A stretch of 8,877 bases of DNA from Nostoc sp. CHAB 5715 (GTDB lineage Bacteria; Cyanobacteriota; Cyanobacteriia; Cyanobacteriales; Nostocaceae). The position numbers were made by a program, and so were the translations under genes. A model generated the notes under the pieces. It was not told where the DNA came from. It was given only the letters and a program-made list of their open reading frames with translations, and ran no database searches. The first letter of the stretch is position 1; every line of letters begins with the position of its first letter. Location of the stretch: the NCBI RefSeq assembly GCF_020829685.1, contig NZ_JAIVFR010000209.1, positions 1 to 8,877 on the forward strand, in the 5' to 3' direction. This document shows positions 1 to 6,003 of this stretch, in pieces.

Positions 1-1146
1 GCGATCGCAGCTTTGATTGCTGTTCCCTTAGCTGCAACTAGTTGGACTTTACCTGTGCAACTTTTTGTCTTTGGAGTTGTACCATCTTATATTTTGTTGC
101 TGAATGTGGTTAGTACTCCATTAATTTCGATTATTAGTATAGGTGGAATCATCAGTGCCTTAGTGGGTTTAATTTGGACTCAAGCAGGAAGCTTTTTAGC
201 TGCGGTGTTACATTACCCGACTGATTGGCTAATTAAATTAGTAGAATTTTTTAGCAAGCTGCCAGGAAATTCTGTTGCTGTAGGTAGTATATCTACTTGG
301 CAGCTTCTGGCGATTTATGTACTTATTATCTTGGTTTGGCTAGTGCCTTGGTGGCAACGGCGGTGGTGGTTTGCTAATGTGATTGCGATTGGTTTAGTAT
401 TCATCCCCCTTTGGCATTCTACAAATACATTGTTTAGGATAACGATATTACAATCTGGTACAGAACCAATTGTAGTTGTTCAAGATAGAGGGACTGTAAC
501 TGTTATTAATAGTGGCGATGAAGGTACAGGAAGATTCACAATCCTACCGTTTTTGCAGCAGCAGGGTGTAAATAAAATCAATTGGGCGATCGCAACTGAT
601 TTCCAAGGCAATCAAAGTAATGCTTGGTTGGAATTACTGCAACGTTTACCTATCAAAAATTTTTATGAATATTCCTCCAATCCAGAAAATTCAATTGCAA
701 CTCAGGCAATTCAACAAGAACTACAAAAGTATCAAGGATCTTACCAACCGTTAGCAGTTGGTCAAGCTGTGAAAACGGGTTCAATAGTGGCGCAATTAAT
801 CAACGATCAACTACCTATTTTACAATTGCAAATTTTAGATCAGAATTGGTTATTAGTAGGTAATATCAAGTCTAAAGAGGTACAGCAACTAGTTAAGAGT
901 GGGAGTTTACCTCGTCCCCAAGTGTTATGGTGTGCCCCTCAGTCATTAAAAGATTTAGTTATTGCTCTGCAACCACAAGTGGCGATCGCTTCTTCTGCCA
1001 ACTTTGATACAAAAGCTTTATCTGAACTAAATCAAAGCCAAACCAAACTATTTTTTACAGGACGAGATGGGGCTATTCAATGGACGCCTAACGGTGAGTT
1101 TGAGGCATTTATTGAAGCTACAGAAAACAAGTCTTCTGTTTTATAA
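1..1146 (+). CDS. comEC: ComEC/Rec2 family DNA-uptake channel protein, 3' part (5' end outside window)
   Basis: The frame is open from base 1, so this is the C-terminal 381 residues of a longer protein; the TTG at 13 is not a credible start. In this family the inner-membrane protein forms the channel that takes single-stranded DNA into the cytoplasm during natural transformation. The first ~140 residues are strongly hydrophobic with several membrane segments and carry the family-like pattern around FGVVPSYILLLNVVSTPL, followed by a Trp/Arg-rich turn (PWWQRRWW) and a last membrane segment. From about residue 145 a soluble beta-rich domain follows, in the place of the metallo-beta-lactamase-like domain of ComEC. 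Its expected His/Asp metal-binding motif is not visible: the corresponding stretch reads ATDFQGNQSN (about residues 198-207). ComEC is usually 700-800 residues, so roughly half is missing upstream. Family assignment is strong; loss of metal binding is inferred. Confidence 0.85.
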   Translation, partial: AIAALIAVPLAATSWTLPVQLFVFGVVPSYILLLNVVSTPLISIISIGGIISALVGLIWTQAGSFLAAVLHYPTDWLIKLVEFFSKLPGNSVAVGSISTWQLLAIYVLIILVWLVPWWQRRWWFANVIAIGLVFIPLWHSTNTLFRITILQSGTEPIVVVQDRGTVTVINSGDEGTGRFTILPFLQQQGVNKINWAIATDFQGNQSNAWLELLQRLPIKNFYEYSSNPENSIATQAIQQELQKYQGSYQPLAVGQAVKTGSIVAQLINDQLPILQLQILDQNWLLVGNIKSKEVQQLVKSGSLPRPQVLWCAPQSLKDLVIALQPQVAIASSANFDTKALSELNQSQTKLFFTGRDGAIQWTPNGEFEAFIEATENKSSVL

Positions 1147-1325
1147 AAAACTCAAAACCAAGTAAATTTAAAAACACAAGATTTATTTTTAAGTAAAACT
1201 GACTAAAGATAGATGTATAGTCATTCGCAAGGAAGTAACCTTTCAAAAGGTCTGAGAAAGGTCGATTTACTTAGCAGGTGCTAACCGTATGCTTGGGGTA
1301 AGTAAGTGGTTATGAAGAATTCAAG

Positions 1326-1354
1326 GTTTGTAGTAAGGACTGAAGCTCTTACTA
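1326..1354. repeat. Degenerate copy of the GTTTGTAGT/AAGGACT palindromic repeat
   Basis: GTTTGTAGT followed directly by AAGGACT is identical to two blocks of the better preserved repeat at 7582-7636. The left part TAGTAAG (1331-1337) can still pair with CTTACTA (1348-1354), but the rest of the right arm has decayed. It looks like an old copy of the same dispersed repeat family. Confidence 0.5.
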
Positions 1355-1444
1355 GGAGAGAAGCTAGTGACTTTTACATTGCGTAACATAGTTTGATTTA
1401 TTCTTGCCCACTTACTCAATGTTTGTATTCTCATACTTACTGAC

Positions 1445-1450
1445 AGGAAG
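1445..1450 (+). promoter_or_regulatory. Ribosome binding site of the GH13 gene
   Basis: AGGAAG lies 9 nt before the ATG at 1460. This supports that codon as the start and agrees with the beginning of the N-terminal beta-sandwich domain. Confidence 0.6.
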
Positions 1451-1459
1451 ATATAGGAA

Positions 1460-3124
1460 ATGGGAAGTTTAATTGATTTTACATTGTTTGCTCCTCGTAA
1501 CGAAGGAGCAGCTTTAATTGGGTCTTTTTCTGAGTGGAAAGAAATCCCAATGGTAAAAAGTGAAGATGGTTATTTTCGCACTGAAGTAAAACTGGAAGAT
1601 GGAATTTATAAATATAAATTTCGCGTTCAAAGCAAAAGCCCGAATTTTGCAGTTGATGAATGGGTAGACGTTATTGATCCTAAAGCAACAGATGTTAATG
1701 AAACAGAAAAATGCAGCATAGTGCGGATTAAAGATGGACAACGCATTATTGATAGTTATATTTGGCAACACGACGAAAAACTATTGCCTGAGAATCGTGA
1801 ATTAGTCATATATGAAATGCACGTTGCAGATTTTTCTGGTGATCAGGTTGACCTTGACAAACGAGGCAAATATTTAGGAATAATTGCTAAGTTAGATTAT
1901 CTGGTTGAATTGGGAGTTAATGCAATTGAATTAATGCCAGTTAATGAGTACCCTGGTAACTATAACTGGGGCTATAAAGTGCGCCACTTCTTTGCTACAG
2001 AATCTAGTTATGGTTCAACAGAAGATTTAAAACGATTAATAGATGAGTGTCATGCTAGAGGTATTCGCGTTTTTATGGATGGAATTTATAACCACACAGA
2101 TGAAGAATGCCCCTTAATGCTAATTGACCGGAATTACTGGTATTACGAACACATGCATTATCCTGAAGATCCAGATAATTACTGGGGGCCAGAGTTTAAC
2201 TATGATAATTATGATGAAAAGTTAAATGTTAAGCCTGCATGGAAATATGTTGAGGATGTAGTGCAATTTTGGATTCAGGAGTATCACATTGATGGAATTC
2301 GTTTTGATGCGGTGCGTCAATTGGCTAACTTTGAATTTCTCGGCTGGCTGGCGAAGCAAGGGAAAAACCATGCTGCACCCAAGCAGTTTTATAATATTGC
2401 TGAACATATTCCCGATACAAACACTGTAGTCAGTCCAGATGGGCCATTAGATGCTTGTTGGCATGAGAGTTTTCGGTACTTTATAGTTCCATATATTTGT
2501 GGAGAAACATTTGAATTAGAACAACTAAAACAAATTTTAGATCCCAAGCGGCAGGGTTATGCAACTACCACCAATGTGATAAATTATTTGGCAACCCACG
2601 ATCGCGAACGTCTATTGCGAGAATTAGGCGATCGCGGTATCTTTGACGCAGAGGCATTTAAGCGAACCAAGTTAGCAGTTGTTCTCTTAATGACAGCGAT
2701 GGGTATACCAATGCTGTGGATGGGAGAAGAGTTTGGCGAATATCAGCAAAAAAGCGAAGATGTAACTAAGCCACAAAAGATTAATTGGTCTTTGTTGTCA
2801 GGTGACCAGAATCATAATTTATTTGAGTATTATCAAAAACTCATTGCTCTACGCAAGCAGAATCTAGCCTTGCAAAGTGACAATATCGAGTTTTTCTACG
2901 AAAATGCCGATGATAAAGTGCTGGCTTATACCCGATGGGATGAGCAGAATTCTCGTGTGGTTGTCGTGGTAAATTTCTCCGACCAGAATCTAACTAGATA
3001 TCAAATTCCAAACTTCCCAACTGTTGAGTGTTGGCAAGATTGGTTCGGTAATCGTGAAGTTGAAGTTGGAGAAGATAGTTTAGTTACTGATTTGCCAAGC
3101 TATACAGCCAAAATATTTGTTTAG
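1460..3124 (+). CDS. GH13 alpha-amylase-family glycosyl hydrolase with N-terminal CBM48-like domain
   Basis: A 554-residue cytoplasmic enzyme (no signal peptide) acting on alpha-glucans. Residues ~5-95 form a CBM48/E-set-like beta domain (APRNEGAALIGSFSEW, then DGIYKYKFRV), as in glycogen branching enzymes and maltooligosyltrehalose trehalohydrolases. The catalytic barrel spans ~115-460 and has all four GH13 signatures: region I MDGIYNH (D207, N211, H212), region II GIRFDA (R281, nucleophile D283), region III IAEH (acid/base E315), region IV THD (H380, D381). A C-terminal beta domain (~470-554) closes the protein. The triad is intact, so it should be active. It is shorter than typical GlgB (about 630-770) and nearer trehalohydrolase size, but no treY or glgX neighbour lies beside it, so the reaction (branching, hydrolysis or transglycosylation) cannot be fixed from sequence alone. 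It appears monocistronic. Confidence 0.88.
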   Translation: MGSLIDFTLFAPRNEGAALIGSFSEWKEIPMVKSEDGYFRTEVKLEDGIYKYKFRVQSKSPNFAVDEWVDVIDPKATDVNETEKCSIVRIKDGQRIIDSYIWQHDEKLLPENRELVIYEMHVADFSGDQVDLDKRGKYLGIIAKLDYLVELGVNAIELMPVNEYPGNYNWGYKVRHFFATESSYGSTEDLKRLIDECHARGIRVFMDGIYNHTDEECPLMLIDRNYWYYEHMHYPEDPDNYWGPEFNYDNYDEKLNVKPAWKYVEDVVQFWIQEYHIDGIRFDAVRQLANFEFLGWLAKQGKNHAAPKQFYNIAEHIPDTNTVVSPDGPLDACWHESFRYFIVPYICGETFELEQLKQILDPKRQGYATTTNVINYLATHDRERLLRELGDRGIFDAEAFKRTKLAVVLLMTAMGIPMLWMGEEFGEYQQKSEDVTKPQKINWSLLSGDQNHNLFEYYQKLIALRKQNLALQSDNIEFFYENADDKVLAYTRWDEQNSRVVVVVNFSDQNLTRYQIPNFPTVECWQDWFGNREVEVGEDSLVTDLPSYTAKIFV

Positions 3125-3176
3125 CAGTTGTAGTCTGTGAAGAAATGCAAAGGTGTTCGGGATCGTCCTTGGCTTC

Positions 3177-3359
3177 TCAGTGTTGAACAATCTGCGATCG
3201 CACAAATTGTTCTACCCAAGATGCTTCAGTTTCTGGCGGTAAATCAATTTTTCTATTAGATGTTTTTAAAGCTGTATGGACAATTAACTGACATAGCAGC
3301 AAAGATGATTTTACATCCACCTTGATGGCTGTGATATTATGGGAGACTGCTACATACAT
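3177..3359 (-). CDS. Uncertain small ORF antisense to the rpsO leader
   Basis: A 60-codon frame (ATG at 3359, TGA at 3177) lies opposite the gap between the GH13 gene and rpsO. I do not recognise the product. The C-terminal half is soluble, acidic and natural-looking ([19 protein letters not shown]), and its codons resemble those of the neighbours (GAA, TTA, AAA, CAA), with an in-frame HIP1 octamer. Against it: no Shine-Dalgarno sequence precedes the ATG or an internal GTG at 3320, the frame would overlap the likely rpsO promoter, and a stop codon lies directly upstream. It may be a small conserved gene, a remnant of a larger one, or chance. Confidence 0.27.
   Translation of the reverse strand: MYVAVSHNITAIKVDVKSSLLLCQLIVHTALKTSNRKIDLPPETEASWVEQFVRSQIVQH
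3310..3340 (+). promoter_or_regulatory. Candidate promoter of the rpsO-pam68 operon
   Basis: TATTAT (3335-3340) is preceded by TG and one base, giving an extended -10. A TTTACA hexamer (3310-3315) lies 19 bp upstream, which is longer than the usual 17 bp. Transcription would begin near 3347, leaving a leader of about 40 nt before the rpsO ATG. Read by eye only. Confidence 0.35.
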
Positions 3360-3386
3360 TTAGAAAAACTAGAAATTGAATCGATC

Positions 3387-3656
3387 ATGGCTCTGACGCA
3401 ACTGCGGAAACAAGAAATAATTTCCAACTACCAAGTTCACGAAACCGACACTGGGTCGGCCGATGTCCAAGTTGCCATGCTAACTGAGCGCATTAACCGC
3501 CTCAGCGAACATCTCCAGGCAAATAAAAAAGACCATTCTTCCCGGCGGGGACTGTTGAAGCTAATTGGTCAGCGCAAGCGTCTTCTAGCTTATATATCGC
3601 AGGAAAGCCGGGAAAAATATCAAGCTTTGATCGCTCGTCTCGGTATTCGTGGATAG
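3387..3656 (+). CDS. rpsO: 30S ribosomal protein S15
   Basis: An 89-residue protein, the standard length for bacterial S15, which binds the central domain of 16S rRNA and helps form bridges to the large subunit. The family core is plain: [15 protein letters not shown] (22-36), then the rRNA-contacting [21 protein letters not shown] (47-67), ending in [12 protein letters not shown]. The frame is open 16 codons further upstream to an ATG at 3339, but the conserved N-terminus [11 protein letters not shown] fixes the start at 3387. No clear Shine-Dalgarno precedes it, only an A-rich stretch. It is the first gene of a two-gene unit with pam68. In other bacteria S15 represses its own mRNA; a 40-nt leader leaves some room for that, but no structure is evident here. 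Confidence 0.96.
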   Translation: MALTQLRKQEIISNYQVHETDTGSADVQVAMLTERINRLSEHLQANKKDHSSRRGLLKLIGQRKRLLAYISQESREKYQALIARLGIRG

Positions 3657-3659
3657 GGA
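3655..3659 (+). promoter_or_regulatory. pam68 ribosome binding site overlapping the rpsO stop codon
   Basis: AGGGA begins inside the TAG stop of rpsO and lies 9 nt before the pam68 ATG at 3669. Terminating ribosomes on rpsO would sit over this site, so the two genes could be translationally coupled. Confidence 0.6.
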
Positions 3660-3668
3660 TTACCGCTT

Positions 3669-4139
3669 ATGTCTGCTGAAGAATCTGAACGCAGTCGCTT
3701 GCCCTTTGAACCAAACAAAAAGCGCCAAAAACCCGCAAAAACTCAAAGTAAACCAGCAGCACAGCCACAAGAATCTGGCAAACAGGCTGATAGAAAACGG
3801 TCTTACACCAAACAAGAGATGGCTATTCCCCAAGTAGTCAGCCAGCGTATGATCCGCCGAGTAGCTGGGTTCTGTGGTGTACCAACAGCTTTGGGCATTA
3901 GCACCCTGGTTGTCAGCTATCTGCTTGCTATCTACTCTAAGATCCAACTACCTCCCATCGCTGTGTTATTGGTGAACATGGGATTATTTGGTTTGGGGGT
4001 TTTAGGGATAACTTATGGCGTTCTTTCTGCCTCTTGGGATGAAGAAAGAGTCGGAAGCTTGCTGGGTTTGGGTGAGTTCAACACCAATTGGGGACGAATG
4101 GTGGCAGTTTGGCGCGAAACTCGGCAAAAAAACTCATAA
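3669..4139 (+). CDS. pam68: PAM68 family photosystem II assembly protein
   Basis: A 156-residue thylakoid membrane protein related to Arabidopsis PAM68 and Synechocystis Sll0933. In this family the protein assists photosystem II biogenesis, notably chlorophyll insertion into CP47, and associates with ribosomes. Residues 1-60 form a basic, Lys/Gln/Pro-rich, probably disordered tail beginning with an acidic MSAEESE and containing PFEPNKKRQK. Two membrane helices follow at ~65-90 and ~96-120, joined by the short KIQLPP turn, then the conserved C-terminal SASWDEERVGSLLG and NWGRM stretch. It starts 12 bp after rpsO, whose stop overlaps its ribosome binding site. Pairing with rpsO is, as I recall, common in cyanobacteria and fits a ribosome-bound role. 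A likely terminator follows at 4192-4245. Confidence 0.93.
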   Translation: MSAEESERSRLPFEPNKKRQKPAKTQSKPAAQPQESGKQADRKRSYTKQEMAIPQVVSQRMIRRVAGFCGVPTALGISTLVVSYLLAIYSKIQLPPIAVLLVNMGLFGLGVLGITYGVLSASWDEERVGSLLGLGEFNTNWGRMVAVWRETRQKNS

Positions 4140-4191
4140 TTAACGTCGCTCAGGTATTAGATAACTGCGGTATTGGGTAAATGAAGAAGTG

Positions 4192-4245
4192 AATGTTGAA
4201 GTTAAAATTTTATAACTTCAACATTGCTAATTAATAATATTTTTT
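4192..4245 (+). terminator. Putative intrinsic terminator of rpsO-pam68
   Basis: AATGTTGAAGTTA (4192-4204) pairs perfectly over 13 bp with TAACTTCAACATT (4213-4225) across an 8-nt loop. A run of six T follows at 4240-4245, about 14 nt after the stem. The stem is A/T rich and the T-run is distant, so termination efficiency is uncertain, but the position after pam68 fits. Confidence 0.5.
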
Positions 4246-4294
4246 ATACTCTGTATCCAGTTATAGCGGTTCTCGTTTACGTGAGGTACACCCT

Positions 4295-4535
4295 TAGGGG
4301 CACAGCAATGCTCATTGGTGTCAACTTAAGCTATAAATAGTTTAACTGTTGGCTGACTCACCCGCCTTGAACTAAAGTTCAAGGCTAAAAGCTAAAGTCT
4401 ACTGAAGTAGACTAAAGATTTTTTGCTATATTTAGTCATCTTCAGATGACTTCCGCTATTAGCAAGGAACTTCAGTTCCTTGCGGGACATAGCTTTTACG
4501 TTAAGTTGACACGTATGAGCAATGCTGTGCCCCTA
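4295..4535. repeat. Inner 35-bp inverted repeat pair (32/35 identical)
   Basis: The arm starting TAGGGGCACAGCA (4295) and ending GTGTCAACTTAA (4329) is repeated in inverse orientation at 4501-4535 with three mismatches. The higher identity compared with the outer arms suggests that this inner unit is younger or under different constraint. It encloses 171 bp containing the four-hairpin core. Confidence 0.75.
4364..4483. repeat. Four-hairpin core, two mirror-image REP-like pairs
   Basis: Hairpin 1 (4364-4385) and hairpin 4 (4462-4483) each have perfect 10-bp stems with 2-nt centres; hairpins 2 (4396-4413) and 3 (4434-4451) each have perfect 8-bp stems with 2-nt centres. The spacer between 1 and 2 and that between 3 and 4 are both 10 nt and are inversely related (7 of 10). 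Stem sequences differ between the mirror pairs (for example AGTCTACT versus AGTCATCT) while pairing is kept. This is the arrangement of two inverted palindromic units, as in REPIN/BIME repeats. Confidence 0.75.
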
Positions 4536-4703
4536 CACCTCCCGATATAATGTTGTACCGCATCTGGATGGGAACCGCTATATTGAGCAGTAAATATACT
4601 GACTGAGCGCTATATTTTGTAAATAAATTTTGTTTTTAACTATTCGTAATTAGACTAATAAGCAACAATAAAGTTAGTCAATTTACAGAAAATTTTACTA
4701 ATC

Positions 4704-4707
4704 AGGA
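4704..4707 (+). promoter_or_regulatory. Ribosome binding site of aroF
   Basis: AGGA lies 8 nt before the ATG at 4716, favouring it over the in-frame ATG at 4728. The protein start MIIVMKSG also fits the first strand of the N-terminal domain. Confidence 0.55.
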
Positions 4708-4715
4708 ACTTTCAC

Positions 4716-5774
4716 ATGATTATAGTAATGAAAAGTGGTTCCCCAGAGGCGGAAATAAACCGCATTGATGAGGAACTAACTAGCTGGGGGCTAACTCCAG
4801 AAAAAATTGTTGGTCAACACAAAGTAGTTATTGGTTTAGTAGGTGAAACCGCCAGCTTAGATCCACTACAAATTCAGGAACTTAGCCCTTGGATTGAGCA
4901 GGTGTTGCGGGTAGAGCAGCCTTACAAACGAGCTAGCCGTCAGTACCGCCACGGCGAAGCTTCGGAAGTGGTGGTTAATACTCCCAATGGAGTGGTGGTA
5001 TTTGGTGAACACCAGCCTTTAATAGTCGTTGCTGGCCCTTGCTCCGTAGAAAATGAAGAAATGATTGTGGAGACTGCACGACGCGTCAAGGCCGCTGGAG
5101 CTACATTTTTACGCGGCGGGGCATACAAACCCCGGACTTCACCTTACGCCTTCCAAGGACACGGCGAGAGTGCTTTGGATTTGTTGGCGAGGGCGCGGGA
5201 AGTAAGTGGACTAGGTATTATTACAGAAGTGATGGATGCTGCTGACCTGGATAAAATTGCCGAAATTGCTGATGTAATCCAGGTGGGGGCAAGGAATATG
5301 CAGAATTTCTCCTTGCTCAAAAAAGTGGGAGCGCAGCCGAAACCAGTTCTGTTGAAGCGGGGAATGGCGGCTACTATTGAAGACTGGTTGATGGCAGCCG
5401 AGTATATTCTGGCATCTGGCAATCCCAATGTAATTTTGTGTGAAAGAGGAATACGCACCTTTGACCGTCAGTATACGCGAAATACGCTGGATTTATCAGT
5501 AGTGCCAGTGTTGCGAAAGCTGACTCACCTGCCAATTATGATTGACCCCAGCCACGGCGTAGGTTGGTCTGAGTTTGTGCCTTCAATGGCAATGGCTGCG
5601 ATCGCAGCTGGCACAGATTCCCTGATGATAGAGGTTCACCCCAACCCTGCTAAAGCCTTATCTGACGGGCCCCAATCTCTGACACCAGACCGTTTCGATA
5701 ACTTGATGCAAGAATTAGCAGTGATTGGTAAGGCGGTGGGACGCTGGCAGCAACCAGCAGTGGCTCTAGCTTAA
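4716..5774 (+). CDS. aroF: 3-deoxy-7-phosphoheptulonate (DAHP) synthase
   Basis: A 352-residue cytoplasmic enzyme that condenses phosphoenolpyruvate and erythrose 4-phosphate, the first step of the shikimate pathway. Residues 1-~70 form a ferredoxin-like regulatory domain (MIIVMKSGSPEAEI) as in the Thermotoga-type enzyme. The catalytic barrel (~85-345) shows the metal ligands C109 (AGPCSVE), H280 (DPSHG), E306 (IEVHPNP) and D317 (SDGPQSL), and substrate-binding K138/R140 (YKPRTSPYAF) and K214 (LLKRG). All key residues are present and the length is normal. In the family the N-terminal domain mediates feedback inhibition by aromatic amino acids; which ones apply here is unknown. It stands alone, between the nested repeat element and a shared terminator facing the protease gene. 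Confidence 0.95.
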   Translation: MIIVMKSGSPEAEINRIDEELTSWGLTPEKIVGQHKVVIGLVGETASLDPLQIQELSPWIEQVLRVEQPYKRASRQYRHGEASEVVVNTPNGVVVFGEHQPLIVVAGPCSVENEEMIVETARRVKAAGATFLRGGAYKPRTSPYAFQGHGESALDLLARAREVSGLGIITEVMDAADLDKIAEIADVIQVGARNMQNFSLLKKVGAQPKPVLLKRGMAATIEDWLMAAEYILASGNPNVILCERGIRTFDRQYTRNTLDLSVVPVLRKLTHLPIMIDPSHGVGWSEFVPSMAMAAIAAGTDSLMIEVHPNPAKALSDGPQSLTPDRFDNLMQELAVIGKAVGRWQQPAVALA

Positions 5775-5885
5775 AATTCAGTTGCAACTTTGCGATCGCG
5801 TATCTCAGCAGAACTCCAGATAATTAGTTAAACCGTGACTAATGTCATACATAAAATTTGAAATGTATTGAATATATACCTATAG

Positions 5886-5920
5886 ATAAAGCCGTTCTAC
5901 TAATGAGAGAACGGCTTTAT
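5886..5920. terminator. Bidirectional terminator between aroF and the HtrA-type gene
   Basis: A 13-bp perfect stem (5886-5898 with 5908-5920, core AAGCCGTTCT/AGAACGGCTT) and a 9-nt loop lie between two converging genes. The stem runs into ATTTTG on the plus strand, and its A-rich left foot gives a T tract on the minus strand, so it can serve both transcripts. Confidence 0.75.
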
Positions 5921-6003
5921 TTTGAGCTTTCTTTGTTTTCTTGAATTTAGTCAGAAGCTGATATGATTACTCAAAAATCACTCAAAACGGCTCACCACAG
6001 CAA

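Larger units (their letters stand above)
1147..1459. other. Intergenic region comEC to GH13 gene
   Basis: No gene or RNA gene is recognised in these 313 bp. The sequence just after the comEC stop is A/T rich without a convincing terminator hairpin. Bases 1326-1354 hold a decayed copy of a palindromic repeat (listed separately). The region must carry the promoter of the downstream GH13 gene, but I see no clear -35/-10 pair. Confidence 0.5.
4262..4582. mobile_element. 321-bp MITE-like element with nested inverted repeats
   Basis: The outer ends are 28-bp imperfect terminal inverted repeats (4262-4289 and 4555-4582) matching at 21 of 28 positions, beginning with a perfect 10-bp TATAGCGGTT/AACCGCTATA. 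Inside lies a second pair of arms, 35 bp each (4295-4329 and 4501-4535), matching at 32 of 35. The centre holds four short hairpins in mirror order (4364-4483). There is no open frame for a transposase, so any movement would need an enzyme supplied elsewhere. The TA at each outer end would suit a TA-targeting transposase such as the IS630 group, but this is inference; the host site cannot be reconstructed from one copy. Two insertions, one inside the other, would explain the layers. Confidence 0.65.
4140..4715. other. Intergenic region pam68 to aroF, mostly a nested palindromic element
   Basis: 576 bp without a gene. It holds a terminator-like hairpin (4192-4245), a 321-bp nested inverted-repeat element (4262-4582), and about 130 bp of A/T-rich sequence (4583-4715) that should carry the aroF promoter. 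No tRNA or known riboswitch is visible. Confidence 0.7.

Noticed and set aside
13..15. TTG at 13 as the start of the first gene
   Set aside because: The frame is open to base 1 and the protein begins inside the membrane domain of ComEC, so the gene is simply cut by the window edge.
3649..3837. Plus-strand ORF of 62 codons overlapping the pam68 start
   Set aside because: It lies in another frame over the clear pam68 gene and its product has no family-like features.
3660..3947. Minus-strand ORF of 95 codons opposite pam68
   Set aside because: A complementary-strand shadow; its apparent hydrophobic stretch comes from the Lys-rich codons of the pam68 N-terminus read in reverse.
4364..4483. Four short hairpins considered as a CRISPR array
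   Set aside because: The palindromes differ in sequence, are in mirror order and have no unique 30-40 nt spacers; no cas genes are present.
5144..5458. Minus-strand ORF of 104 codons inside aroF
   Set aside because: Antisense to the catalytic core of DAHP synthase; composition and lack of start signals fit a shadow.
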